Source: CAZRGV01 sp964599655 | Lineage (GTDB): Bacteria; Planctomycetota; Planctomycetia; Isosphaerales; Isosphaeraceae | Assembly (NCBI GenBank): GCA_964599655.1 | Contig: CAZRGV010000159.1 | Span: 1-12,553 of the forward strand | Reading direction: 5' to 3' | DNA: 12,553 bases | Part shown: piece by piece, positions 6,100-12,553 of the stretch | How the letters are laid out: each line of letters opens with the position of its first letter | Numbering within the stretch: position 1 is the stretch's first letter | Translations under genes and position numbers: made by a program | The notes under the pieces: generated by a model | The model's database searches: none | What the model was told of the DNA's origin: nothing | What the model saw: only the letters and a program-made list of their open reading frames with translations

Positions 6100-6839
6100 C
6101 GTGATATCCCCCTCCTTGGGACAAGCGCAAACGGGCCGGGGGGCGCTCCCTCTGCCCCTCCGTCAACGGCGCCAAGCCGCGCCGGACCGCGTTTGGGTGG
6201 ATCGCCCGCTCTCCGATCGGTCGGGTGGAGAGCGGCAACCCTTACGTGGACTTGTTATCGAACAAGGCCCGGTCCGGGTGTGAGGAAAATCCGGGGGAAA
6301 TCGACCGGATTCCTCTTGAACCGCGAGATCGCCCAGAAACCCAGGCCGTGAACGACCGGCTCGCCGACCCACACAACCCTGACGACCCGAACACCCTCGC
6401 TCAGCGACGGCCTCCGGCGGGCTCGGTTTCCTCGGGATTCGTGGGCAAGCCGATCAGAGCCGTTTCCGGATCATCGGCCGACCACGCGTACCACTTGACC
6501 ATCACGCCCGGCAGCCGCCTTGGTGCCCGATCTCTGATACGGCCGGAAACCGCGCGACCGGCGATCGATCGAACATCGCATGGCGAACCCCTCGGTTCCG
6601 CCAAGTGAGATGTTCCCTCTTTGTGGGACGGTCGACACCCCAGCCGGTGAGTCAATCAAAACGGAGCTTCGCGGGGAGGTGTCCGGCCGGCCTTCAAGAG
6701 TCGAGTCGTCCAGGCGGCTCGGTGGCAACGCCATCCCTCAACATGCACGAAGGGCCCGGCGGAAGACTCCGCCAGGCCCTTCGTGTCGATCGGTCGATCC
6801 CGGGTGCTCGTTTCGAACCGTGACTCCCCTTGGCTTGGC
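6100..6839. other. 740-base spacer with inverted repeats and no convincing gene
   Basis: No frame here has both a ribosome-binding site and a recognisable protein. Structures seen: a perfect 6-bp stem with an ATCG loop at 6251-6266, an 11-bp bulged inverted repeat at 6282-6315 (GAGGAA..TCCGG arms) and the long hairpin at 6747-6784 listed separately. One small minus ORF at 6502-6401 encodes a 33-residue peptide beginning MVKWYAWSADDPE. It looks protein-like, but its codon-position GC pattern is only weak (about 76% at third positions by hand count) and it lacks a well-placed Shine-Dalgarno. The left part probably contains the promoter and leader of the 202-residue lipoprotein. Confidence 0.5.
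6747..6784 (-). terminator. Long hairpin downstream of the BON-domain gene
   Basis: ACGAAGGGCC (6747-6756) pairs perfectly with GGCCCTTCGT (6775-6784). After one C-A mismatch, GGCGGA pairs with TCCGCC around an AGAC loop, giving a 16-bp stem. It lies 55 bases after the BON-gene stop. No T-run follows on the minus strand, so it is either a non-canonical terminator or a 3' end stabiliser. Confidence 0.6.
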
Positions 6840-7598
6840 TCAGTAGGCGAAGAGGCCGAAGGGGTACGGGATGAAGAACGGCCGGGTGTAGTGCTTGCGG
6901 AAGTCGAGCCACCAGATGCCGTCGTCCCAGCGGAGGGTCACCGCTCGCCAGTCGAGGGGAACTTCCGGGTAGGGGTAGAACGGGCCGATGTTCGGCCACG
7001 CCTGCCAGGGGTAGGCGGTGGGGTAGCCAACCGCCGAGAAGTTCGGGTAGGGAGCGTAGCTGGGCCAGGCGTAGTTGGGATAACCGGGCATCGCGGCCTG
7101 GGTTCCACCGGCCATGCCGGCGGGACCTTCGGGCATCGGGCCATCGGTGGCCGTCGCGCCGGTCGAGCCCATCATGATCGGGCCCGAGCCGTCCATGATC
7201 ATGGGCTCGCTCATGATGCCGCCCTGATTCCCGTGGCCCAGGGCGAGCTGGGCGGGAACGCCCGAGTTCATCGAGTAGCGGGCCGGCTGAACGCGGGGGT
7301 CGCCCACGACCAGTCGGTCGACGACGCTGGCGACGCCGGCAACCTGCTGGGCTCGTCCCAGCGCCTCGGCTTTCAGTTCATCGCTCAGGACCACGCCGCT
7401 CAGCGTGATCACGCCTTCGCGGGCCTCGATCGCGATGCGAGACGCCGACAGACCATCGCTCACTCGCAGGGCACGCGCCACCGCGTCGGCGGTCGTCTGG
7501 TTGACGCTCGGAGCGACGTGCTGACCCATCGCCGTGGCGGAGGCGGTCGCGGCGAGGAGCCCGAGCGCCGTCGAAATCCGTTTCAGAATGACCATCAT
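6840..7598 (-). CDS. Exported BON-domain protein with a Trp/Tyr/Pro-rich tail
   Basis: A 252-residue exported protein. The signal peptide is MMVILKRISTALGLLAATASATAMGQ (cleavage probably after AMG or ATA). A BON domain follows at about 36-98, with the typical hydrophobic pattern IAIEAREGVITLSGVV...LKAEALGRAQQVAGVASVVDRLVV. BON domains are periplasmic or membrane-associated modules found in OsmY-like proteins and secretins, thought to bind lipids or polymers. Residues 110-175 are Met/Gly/Pro-rich low complexity. The C-terminus (about 175-252) is rich in Tyr, Trp and Pro and ends DWRAVTLRWDDGIWWLDFRKHYTRPFFIPYPFGLFAY. I infer an envelope-associated or extracellular structural role. The start at 7598 has GAGAAGG eight bases upstream; in-frame upstream starts lack this. 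The gene appears monocistronic, ending at the 6747-6784 hairpin. Confidence 0.85.
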   Translation of the reverse strand: MMVILKRISTALGLLAATASATAMGQHVAPSVNQTTADAVARALRVSDGLSASRIAIEAREGVITLSGVVLSDELKAEALGRAQQVAGVASVVDRLVVGDPRVQPARYSMNSGVPAQLALGHGNQGGIMSEPMIMDGSGPIMMGSTGATATDGPMPEGPAGMAGGTQAAMPGYPNYAWPSYAPYPNFSAVGYPTAYPWQAWPNIGPFYPYPEVPLDWRAVTLRWDDGIWWLDFRKHYTRPFFIPYPFGLFAY

Positions 7599-7805
7599 GG
7601 ATCTATCCTTCTCCCGCCAGTGGCCGACCTGACCGGTTCCGAACGGAGAGCGGGACACACCGTCCGGGTCGGGGGATTACGCGTCCGGCGGGTCGACCGG
7701 CGAGAAGGAGATTCACGAGGTGCGCCCATCCGTGGCCGGCCGGCCCAGCGCGGGCCGACGGCCGAACTATGGCGCACGATTCCAGGCGGGTCAAACCAAC
7801 GGAGC

Positions 7806-7833
7806 AAAAAAAAATCGGGGCCGAGCGGCCCCG
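7806..7833 (-). terminator. Intrinsic terminator after the Cys-rich membrane protein gene
   Basis: On the minus strand a perfect 7-bp stem CGGGGCC/GGCCCCG (7833-7816, GCTC loop) is followed after one base by nine T residues (complement of the A-run 7814-7806). It lies 48 bases after the stop of the 107-residue protein gene. This is the most classical terminator in the window. Confidence 0.92.
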
Positions 7834-7880
7834 AGTCGCGAACTCTCGATCGTGTTTCGAGTTGGGTCGAGACAAGAATC

Positions 7881-8204
7881 TCAGGCGGCCATCGCTGGCT
7901 CGACGCGCGACCCAAGTTCAACGGTAGGGGTTGGTTCGGTCGATCCGCTTCCCGCGATCATGCCGATCAACAGGACCGTCATGGTCCCTCCGGCAAAGAG
8001 GCCGAATTCCGAATCCTGACGCCCGCAGATCGCGCCGACGATTCCCAGCCCCACCATCGCGACGAGGAACAACAATCGGCCTCGACCGCTCCAGGAGGTT
8101 CCCGGACAAAGCCGGCACAAGCACAGGCCAGCGACACCGATGACCTGAAACACCACGACCAGACACTCGAGCAGGGCGCAGGGGCAGACGAGAGACAGGT
8201 CCAT
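7881..8204 (-). CDS. Small Cys-rich membrane protein, three predicted helices
   Basis: A 107-residue protein I do not recognise. Hydrophobic stretches at about 9-30, 43-61 and 66-85 predict three membrane helices. Seven cysteines (7, 9, 14, 28, 30, 33, 60) include CPC and CLCRLC clusters at the ends of the first helix, suggesting a metal or disulfide site in the membrane or a palmitoyl-like anchor; this is inference. The C-terminal 20 residues are polar (STEPTPTVELGSRVEPAMAA). The ATG at 8204 is preceded by GGAAGGAG at 5 bases, a strong ribosome-binding site, and the gene is followed by a textbook terminator at 7806-7833. Together these argue that it is a real single-gene transcript despite its size. 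Confidence 0.8.
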   Translation of the reverse strand: MDLSLVCPCALLECLVVVFQVIGVAGLCLCRLCPGTSWSGRGRLLFLVAMVGLGIVGAICGRQDSEFGLFAGGTMTVLLIGMIAGSGSTEPTPTVELGSRVEPAMAA

Positions 8205-8331
8205 ACAGGCTCCTTCCTTGGGCTCTGTGTGGCATGAAGGCGGAATCGAAGTTTCCGATGGGAGTCGGGCATCTTCGCCGAGCGATGCCAGCTCTCAATG
8301 CAGTTCCGGGACCAAACAACCCGTTCCTCGG

Positions 8332-8424
8332 AAAAAAACCACGGCCCCCGGTCAGGCAAGTCGAGATCTTGAGAAAAAACCGTCCCCCGGCCCATTTTCT
8401 TGGACCGGGGGACGGAGGTTTTTA
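8332..8424 (-). terminator. Strong terminator of the Gly/Pro-rich protein gene, with a duplicated 3' arm
   Basis: CCGTCCCCCGG (8380-8390) and CCGGGGGACGG (8405-8415) form a perfect 11-bp stem with a 14-base loop. It has T6 after it on the minus strand (A-run 8374-8379) and T5 after it on the plus strand (8419-8423), so it can act in both directions. About 40 bases further on the minus strand, a second similar arm (complement of 8340-8353) is followed by T7 (8338-8332). The same 5' arm could therefore form an alternative, less perfect terminator. It ends the gene that stops at 8509. The spacer 8205-8508 holds nothing else that I can support. Confidence 0.88.
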
Positions 8425-8508
8425 CAGAACGGCTTCGTAAATTCTGCCAAAAGGCCGGATCACGCAAGGCAGGCAATCTTTAACGATCCGTCAGGGCAAC
8501 CCGGAGGA

Positions 8509-9677
8509 TCAACGGCCGTTGTTGTTCCCCGCGTTCCCAGCGCCGTTATTGGCATTGTTGCGGCCTCGCATGCGAGGCATCTTCTGAACCCGGGCGACGC
8601 TGAAGTCCTGGACCTTCCAGCCATCCTTCTCGTGCCGGACGTAGAGCGTCCGCGTGTGGTAGTCGCTGCCCTCTTGCTTGCCGACGATCACGCCGACCAT
8701 CCCTGTGCTCTTTCGCTGGTTCATGTTGATGACCTTCATGCCTTCGAAGGCACGGGCCAGCTCGTCGAGATCTTCCTGCGGCAAGCTTTCCTCACGAATT
8801 CCCTTGAACAAGGGCAGGTGGCTACCGGTGGCCTCGTAAATCGATCGCAGGGCGGTGGCTTCGGCCAGCAGGCGGAGATCCTTCTTTTTAAGGGCGTCGA
8901 GAAACGCCTTGGCGCCGCCGATGGAACTCTTGAAGTCGGGCTCCTTGTCTGAGCCGCCGGGGCCGTCGTCGCCGCCCATACCGGGGAAGCCGCCCGGAAC
9001 GCCCGCGCCAGCCATCGCGCCGGCTTCCTCACCACCGGGAGCGCCCGGATAGCCAGCCTGACCCCCCGCGCCGGGATAACCGGCCGGCATCCCGCCCGGT
9101 CCCGCACCGCCAGGAGCGCCCGGATAGCCAGCCGGTCCGCCCGCGCCGGGATAACCGGCCGGCATCCCGCCCGGTCCCGCACCGCCGGGTGCACCCGGAT
9201 AACCCGGCTGACCGCCGGGAATCCCGGCCGAGGCCATCGGGTCTTCCATCGGATTGGCCATGCCACGACCGCCCTGACCCTGGCTGGCCATCATCGCGGT
9301 CATGTCACCACCCGGATTGGGCGCGCCCGCATTGGCTCCCGGCGCACCACCCGGAGCCGCCGAGGGAGCCGCGCCGCCGGCCATCGCGAGCATCTGATCG
9401 GTGCCGGAGTTCGCATTCGCCTGGGCGGGAGCCCCGCCGGGCATGGCCGCCGCAGCCTCGGCACCAGGTGGCGCGGCTTCGGCACCCGGGGCGGGAGCGC
9501 CCGGCATGGGAGCCGCCGCGGGCGGCGCTTCTAGCTGGGGCGCGGTTGCCATCTGCGGCTCGGCCCCGGCCTCCTCACTGGCGGCGTCCTCGCNNNNNNN
9601 NNNNNNNNNNNNNNNNNNNNCAGCAGCCCGAGGCTGGCCGCTGTTACGAGGGCCCACCACGTGTTCGACGGTTTCAT
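8509..9677 (-). CDS. Exported Gly/Pro/Ala-rich repeat protein, interrupted by an assembly gap
   Basis: The true start is the ATG at 9677 with AAGGAT nine bases upstream. It encodes MKPSNTWWALVTAASLGLL, a signal-peptide start that runs into the N gap at 9620. After the gap the matching protein continues in the frame beginning EDAASEEAGAEPQ and ends at 8509. A 27-base gap would not keep that frame, so the gap length is not the true one and the reading frame cannot be translated straight through. The middle (roughly 200 residues) is Pro/Gly/Ala/Met-rich with two 25-residue repeats of GYPGAPGGAGPGGMPAGYPG type. The C-terminal 140 residues form a globular-looking alpha/beta domain (KAFLDALKKKDLRLLAEATALRS ... 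TLYVRHEKDGWKVQDFSVARVQ), like an NTF2/SnoaL-type fold by appearance. An Asn/Gly-rich tail closes it. Function unknown; an envelope or extracellular location is inferred. Confidence 0.8.
9041..9218. repeat. 75-base tandem repeat, two full copies and a partial third
   Basis: Units at 9041-9115 and 9116-9190 differ at only about five positions by hand comparison. A degenerate third copy starts at 9191 and fades after about 28 bases. Each unit encodes 25 residues in frame on the minus strand. The near identity suggests recent duplication and possible copy-number variation between strains. Confidence 0.9.
9594..9620. other. Assembly gap (27 N)
   Basis: A run of 27 undetermined bases inside the Gly/Pro-rich protein gene. 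For the two coding flanks to share one frame the real length must be of the form 3n+1, which 27 is not. It is therefore a scaffold estimate, or a flanking base is wrong. The flanks are very GC-rich and repetitive, which explains the failure. Confidence 0.97.
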
Positions 9678-10045
9678 CGGTGTGCGATCCTTATGGAATG
9701 TCACGCTTGCGGAGATGGGAGGCGTCTTCGGGTCGAGGGCACCAGTGCCAGAGAGCACCCGACCACGATCCGAGCACGGCGTTACCGGTCGAAACGACGA
9801 CTCATGCAATCCATCTATTATGGCGCTTCCCGACCTTCCTTGAAAAGGCCCTCCAAATCGGTTTCCCAACCCGTTGTTGGTCCGTCGCGACACGACGATG
9901 GGTCCCAAATCTGAAAACCGCCAACGCTTTCGTCCCGTCTCGCACGTCGCGATCGCTCCACGATCCCTTGCTCCAGACCTTCGCGGGGTTTATGATGACA
10001 GACCTGCTAGCCATGCCGCACACCGTCGGCGAGGGAACACCGCTG
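9678..10045. promoter_or_regulatory. Divergent promoter region between the Gly/Pro-rich protein and the response regulator
   Basis: This 368-base spacer separates genes reading in opposite directions, so it should carry both promoters. The plus-strand candidate is listed at 9968-9996. For the minus gene a weak pair, TTTCAA (9845-9840), 17 bases, CATAAT (9822-9817), is possible but would leave a leader of about 130 bases. No gene is supported here. Confidence 0.5.
9968..9996 (+). promoter_or_regulatory. Candidate promoter of the response-regulator gene
   Basis: TTGCTC (9968-9973), a 17-base spacer and TATGAT (9991-9996) form a good sigma-70-type pair. Transcription would start near 10003. That makes the in-frame ATGs at 9992 and 9995 untranscribed and favours the ATG at 10046. 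Confidence 0.45.
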
Positions 10046-10447
10046 ATGCCTCCCCTGAACAAGACAATCCTCCTGGTCGACGACGACAACGAAATCATCG
10101 AGTCGATGCGCGCCGTGCTCGAGAACAAGGGCTATCGCATCCTCGTCGCCCGCGACGGCAACGCCGGCCTGACGGTCGCCGAGCGCGAGAACCCCGACCT
10201 GATCGTGCTCGACATGATGATGCCCAAGAAGAGCGGTTTCCTCGTGCTCGAAAAGCTCAAGAGCCGCCCCGGCGGTTTGATTCCCACGATCATGATCACC
10301 GGAAACGAGGGCAGCCGCCACCGCGCCTACGCCGAGTTCCTCGGCGTCAAGGACTACATCCGCAAGCCGTTCGCCCTCGAAAAGCTCGTCCGCTCGATCG
10401 AAAAGATCCTCGGCGACCGGATCCTCGGCCCCGAGGACGAGGTCTGA
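10046..10447 (+). CDS. Single-domain response regulator (CheY-like receiver)
   Basis: A 133-residue protein made of one receiver domain. The acidic pocket is DDD at 12-14, the phospho-acceptor is Asp56 in VLDMMMPKKSG, the switch Thr is Thr85 in IMITGNEG, and the conserved Lys is Lys107 in YIRKPF. There is no output domain. It therefore probably acts by protein-protein contact, or as a phosphate relay, with a kinase encoded elsewhere. The insert-like GGLIPTIMITGNEGSRHRAYAEFLGVKDYIRKP region is normal for the fold. The start at 10046 is chosen because GAGGGA lies nine bases upstream and the first beta-strand begins at residue 7. In-frame ATGs at 9992 and 10013 lack ribosome-binding sites. There is no partner kinase in the window, and the divergent neighbour gives no clue to the pathway. 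Confidence 0.93.
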   Translation: MPPLNKTILLVDDDNEIIESMRAVLENKGYRILVARDGNAGLTVAERENPDLIVLDMMMPKKSGFLVLEKLKSRPGGLIPTIMITGNEGSRHRAYAEFLGVKDYIRKPFALEKLVRSIEKILGDRILGPEDEV

Positions 10448-10879
10448 CACAACACCGCCTCGAAACGCACGCTCCCTCCTGCCACCCGGCCGGCGAATTA
10501 GGTCGCGGTCGCTCCGCTTCCCCTGCGCCCATCCCTCGCCAGAATTCGCTCGCGACGACGCGGAGAACCAGGAACAAACCGGTCCGTCCGAGGTCTCGAA
10601 GAACCAGGTCGCGTCGGCCGGGTGCCACGTCAACGGGCGGACCTCGGCCATCGAGATGGGAGCCGCGGGCAACCGGGGCGCGTTGGGCAACACCAACGCC
10701 TCGAACCGCATCCGAACCATCGGAGTCGCGCCCGACCGGGGAATTACCTCAAGCGAACGAAGGTCTTCGTCCGATCTTTCACCCATGTCTAATCGCGCCG
10801 AGCACGCCAAATTAAGAAACCGACATTTCCCGGATTGGGAAGTGATCAAAACGAAATCCCGGTCCAGGGAGGGAGGACG
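10448..10879. other. 432-base spacer between the response regulator and the PKD protein gene
   Basis: No intact gene is supported. The left half carries a minus-strand segment with coding-like composition (listed separately at 10550-10720). The right end, 10808-10862, is AT-rich relative to the rest. It holds an 8-bp stem with one G-T pair (10824-10831 with 10837-10844), a possible operator or leader hairpin of the PKD gene. Confidence 0.5.
10550..10720 (-). pseudogene. Possible gene remnant on the minus strand with coding-type codon bias
   Basis: From the ATG at 10720 the minus strand encodes MVRMRFEALVLPNAPRLPAA then PISMAEVRPLTWHPADATWF and FETSDGPVCSWFSASS. By my hand count over 56 codons, G or C occupies about 91% of third, 54% of first and 59% of second positions, the pattern expected of a real gene in a GC-rich genome. 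However, there is no ribosome-binding site. The pattern fades below about 10550 and the frame then runs antisense through the response regulator without a stop. In another frame a stop occurs at 10500-10498, so a frameshifted remnant is plausible. I do not recognise the protein. Confidence 0.3.
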
Positions 10880-12082
10880 ATGGTGTCTAGGCTCTTCCAA
10901 GGCGACCGTGCCCCGAGAGCGTTGAAGGGCGGAAGGCTGCTGACCTTCGCGGTCCTGGCCCTGACGCAACCCGCCTGGGCCGAGGATGCGCCAGACGCCT
11001 TGATCCTCCCTCCAAGAGATTCCTCGGTCCGGCCGGCCAGGGCCGACGCGACGGCCGGGTCACCGTCGATCGCCGCCAGGCCCAGGGCCGTGGCCCGGTT
11101 CGAGGGGACGCCCAAACCGGGCTCAACGATCCGTCTTCAGGCGACCGGCTCGACCGGCGACGACCTGCATTACCGCTGGATCCAGACCCGGGGACCGGCC
11201 GTCGCGCTCGACGATCCGGCCCGCGCGACCACCCAGTTCACCGTTCCGCAAACCGCGGCCGGGCTTGAGTTTCAGCTCGTGGTTGGGAACGCCTCGGGCG
11301 TGGATGCCACGGCGTTGTCCATCCCGATCGGCGGGACGTCAACCGCCTCGGACGACTCGACGCCTTCCTCCTCGCTTCGGGCCGACGCGGGAGACGATCA
11401 GGTTGGTCTGGTCGGCCACCTGATCACGCTCAACGGCGTCCGAAGCACGCCGAAATCGAAGCTGGCCTACCGCTGGCTTCAGGTGGGCGGTCCGACCGTC
11501 TCGAGCAAACTCCAGGACGGTTACATCTGCTCCTTTGTGCCCCAGGTTACCGGAACGTACCGGTTCGCCCTGGTCGTCGCGGCGGATGGCGAGATCTCCG
11601 AACCCGACTTCGTGGACGTCATGGTCGGGACACCCGGCCCCTCGGCGAGCGCGGCCTTGGCGCCTCGTTTTGGAGCCGGGCCCGGACCGGCGGGTGCCCC
11701 CTTGTCCTCGGTGGAAGACTTGGCCCGAACCGCACTTGGGGCCATCGAGGGAGGCCCCGAGGTCGCCGAACCCCTGGCCTCGGCCTTCGAGTCCGTGGCG
11801 TCTCGGATCGATCTCTACGCGTCGTATGCCGACGCCTTCCGGGAGATGTCGCTCCGCCTCGATGCGATCGTCCCGAACGATCCGGCCCGCCGGGCCATCT
11901 GGATCGACCGATTGTTCACCCCGTTGACCGCTCGCCTGGTCGAACGGATGCGGGCCGAGGGCCTGGATCTGGTTCAGCCGACTGGGCCGACCTCGCCGTT
12001 GACCGCCAACCAGCGAGCCGCGCTCGCTGAGTTGTATCGCCTTGCAGCCCAGGGATTCCGGGCGACCCTGCCCCCGAAGTGA
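10880..12082 (+). CDS. Secreted protein with two PKD-like domains
   Basis: A 400-residue exported protein. The signal peptide has its core at about 19-29 (RLLTFAVLALTQ) and a cleavage site after AWA at 34. Two PKD/Ig-like beta domains follow: about 68-150 (STGDDLHYRWIQTRGPAVAL...) and 166-250 (RADAGDDQVGLVGHLITLNG...KLAYRWLQVGGPTV...GTYRFALVVAADG). The YRWxQxxGP motif recurs in both. PKD domains usually mediate protein or carbohydrate contacts at the cell surface. A linker and a helical C-terminal region (about 275-400: SVEDLARTALGAIEGG..., AFREMSLRLDAIVPNDPARRAIWIDRLF) follow, which I do not recognise. The start at 10880 has a purine-rich GGGAGGGAGG just upstream; an in-frame ATG at 10835 would spoil the signal peptide. 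The next gene begins 61 bases downstream on the same strand and is also exported, so they may work together. Confidence 0.85.
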   Translation: MVSRLFQGDRAPRALKGGRLLTFAVLALTQPAWAEDAPDALILPPRDSSVRPARADATAGSPSIAARPRAVARFEGTPKPGSTIRLQATGSTGDDLHYRWIQTRGPAVALDDPARATTQFTVPQTAAGLEFQLVVGNASGVDATALSIPIGGTSTASDDSTPSSSLRADAGDDQVGLVGHLITLNGVRSTPKSKLAYRWLQVGGPTVSSKLQDGYICSFVPQVTGTYRFALVVAADGEISEPDFVDVMVGTPGPSASAALAPRFGAGPGPAGAPLSSVEDLARTALGAIEGGPEVAEPLASAFESVASRIDLYASYADAFREMSLRLDAIVPNDPARRAIWIDRLFTPLTARLVERMRAEGLDLVQPTGPTSPLTANQRAALAELYRLAAQGFRATLPPK

Positions 12083-12099
12083 CCGCAAGGAGTGCGGTC
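12081..12099 (+). other. Hairpin at the PKD gene stop with an AGGAG loop
   Basis: GACCGCA (12081-12087) and TGCGGTC (12093-12099) form a perfect 7-bp stem. It starts inside the stop codon, and the loop is AGGAG. No T-run follows, so it is not an intrinsic terminator. It could be an mRNA-processing or stability element between the two plus-strand genes. Confidence 0.5.
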
Positions 12100-12143
12100 C
12101 TCAGGAGCCGCCAGAGAGCCTCTTTCTCGGGAGACGTTGGGCA

Positions 12144-12553
12144 ATGTTGACTCGCAAGTGGAGACAAACCGCCTGCCTCGCCGTCGGCCTGGTGGGGGTT
12201 TCAGGCGCCTTCGATGGATCGCGGGCGTGCCGGGCTCAGACGCCCAAGGCCCCGGCCGGTGCCAGGATGGCCGCCTCGGCCGTTGAGCACGCCTTGCGGA
12301 CCACGCAGCAAACCGGACGGCCCACCGTGGTCGTCGTCGCCTCGTCCTCCGACGCGGCCTCGCAGGAACTTTATCCGTCCTTGATGCGGCTCCGAACGGT
12401 CCAGGATCTGAGCCGCTCGATGCAATTCGTCGCGGCCACGGCCGAGCCCAGCGCCGATCACGCCCGATGGCTCGGCTCGACGCCCGGCGCCGAGGTGCGT
12501 GTCTACCGCCAAGGGGTCGACGGCCCCGAAATGGTCGCCCGGCTCGGCCACCC
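12144..12553 (+). CDS. Exported thioredoxin-like protein, partial (runs off the right edge)
   Basis: 136 codons are visible and the frame is open at the window end. The N-terminus MLTRKWRQTACLAVGLVGVSGA continues to a likely cleavage site near RACRAQ, indicating export. The mature part (from about 50) reads ALRTTQQTGRPTVVVVASSSDAASQELYPSLMRLRTVQDLSRSMQFVAAT, a beta-alpha pattern reminiscent of thioredoxin-fold proteins, but the usual CxxC is replaced by SSSDAAS, so redox activity is not expected from this part. RVYRQGVDGPEMVARLGH fits the later strands of such a fold. The start at 12144 has GGGAGA nine bases upstream. It follows the PKD gene by 61 bases and is probably co-transcribed. The fold assignment is tentative; that it is an exported coding region is well supported. 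Confidence 0.75.
   Translation, partial: MLTRKWRQTACLAVGLVGVSGAFDGSRACRAQTPKAPAGARMAASAVEHALRTTQQTGRPTVVVVASSSDAASQELYPSLMRLRTVQDLSRSMQFVAATAEPSADHARWLGSTPGAEVRVYRQGVDGPEMVARLGH

Noticed and set aside
6783..8237. A 484-codon open frame on the plus strand
   Set aside because: It lies opposite the BON-domain and membrane-protein genes, which have signal or membrane segments, good ribosome-binding sites and terminators. The plus frame has no recognisable protein.
9401..10447. A longer plus-strand version of the response regulator crossing the N gap
   Set aside because: The upstream 215 codons are antisense to the Gly/Pro-rich gene and cross unknown bases. The receiver domain, promoter-like pair and ribosome-binding site all support a start at 10046.
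10754..10773. Short hairpin (ACGAA/TTCGT) before the PKD gene
   Set aside because: A stem of only five or six bases, with no T-run or conservation evidence, is expected by chance.
10007..10969. A 320-codon minus frame over the response regulator and the spacer
   Set aside because: As a whole it is antisense to a clear receiver-domain gene and to the PKD gene start. Only its middle part (10550-10720) shows coding-type composition, and that part is reported separately.

Overview
The window is GC-rich DNA with strongly GC-biased third codon positions. It carries many exported Gly/Pro/Ala-rich or lipobox-bearing proteins of unknown function, a type III glutamine synthetase and PKD-like secreted proteins. 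This mix suggests a planctomycete, most likely of the Isosphaeraceae group. That is an inference from gene content and style, with no marker gene to confirm it. I see no mobile element, CRISPR array, tRNA or rRNA.

Layout: from 1 to about 9677 every supported gene is on the minus strand. In transcription order these are: a Gly/Pro-rich exported protein interrupted by an assembly gap (9677-8509); a Cys-rich three-helix membrane protein (8204-7881); a BON-domain exported protein (7598-6840); a lipoprotein of unknown function (6099-5491); dapB (5221-4427); a small putative zinc-binding protein (4376-3966) with a possible frameshifted membrane peptide in ATGA overlap (3969-3818); UDP-glucuronate decarboxylase (3748-2816); a YhaM-like OB/HD exonuclease (2596-1538); a YHS-like metal-site lipoprotein (1399-857); and the N-terminal third or less of a type III glutamine synthetase running off the left edge (438-1). 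From about 9968 the direction switches to plus: a single-domain response regulator (10046-10447), a secreted two-PKD-domain protein (10880-12082) and a partial exported thioredoxin-like protein (12144-end).

The genes mix housekeeping metabolism (lysine/peptidoglycan precursor synthesis by DapB, nitrogen assimilation by GSIII, UDP-xylose synthesis by UXS, RNA turnover by the YhaM-like protein) with envelope or secreted proteins. The dapB to UXS stretch is compact enough to be an operon. The other genes are separated by spacers with strong hairpins and look mostly like single-gene transcripts.

I found no clear new biological system. The observations most worth checking are: an unannotated minus-strand segment at 10550-10720 with a coding-type codon-position GC pattern; a frame inconsistency showing that the N gap length is wrong; a possible G-run frameshift in a small membrane gene; two similar promoter-like elements upstream of GSIII and the YHS lipoprotein; a palindromic leader element before GSIII; and a terminator at 8332-8424 with a duplicated 3' arm.
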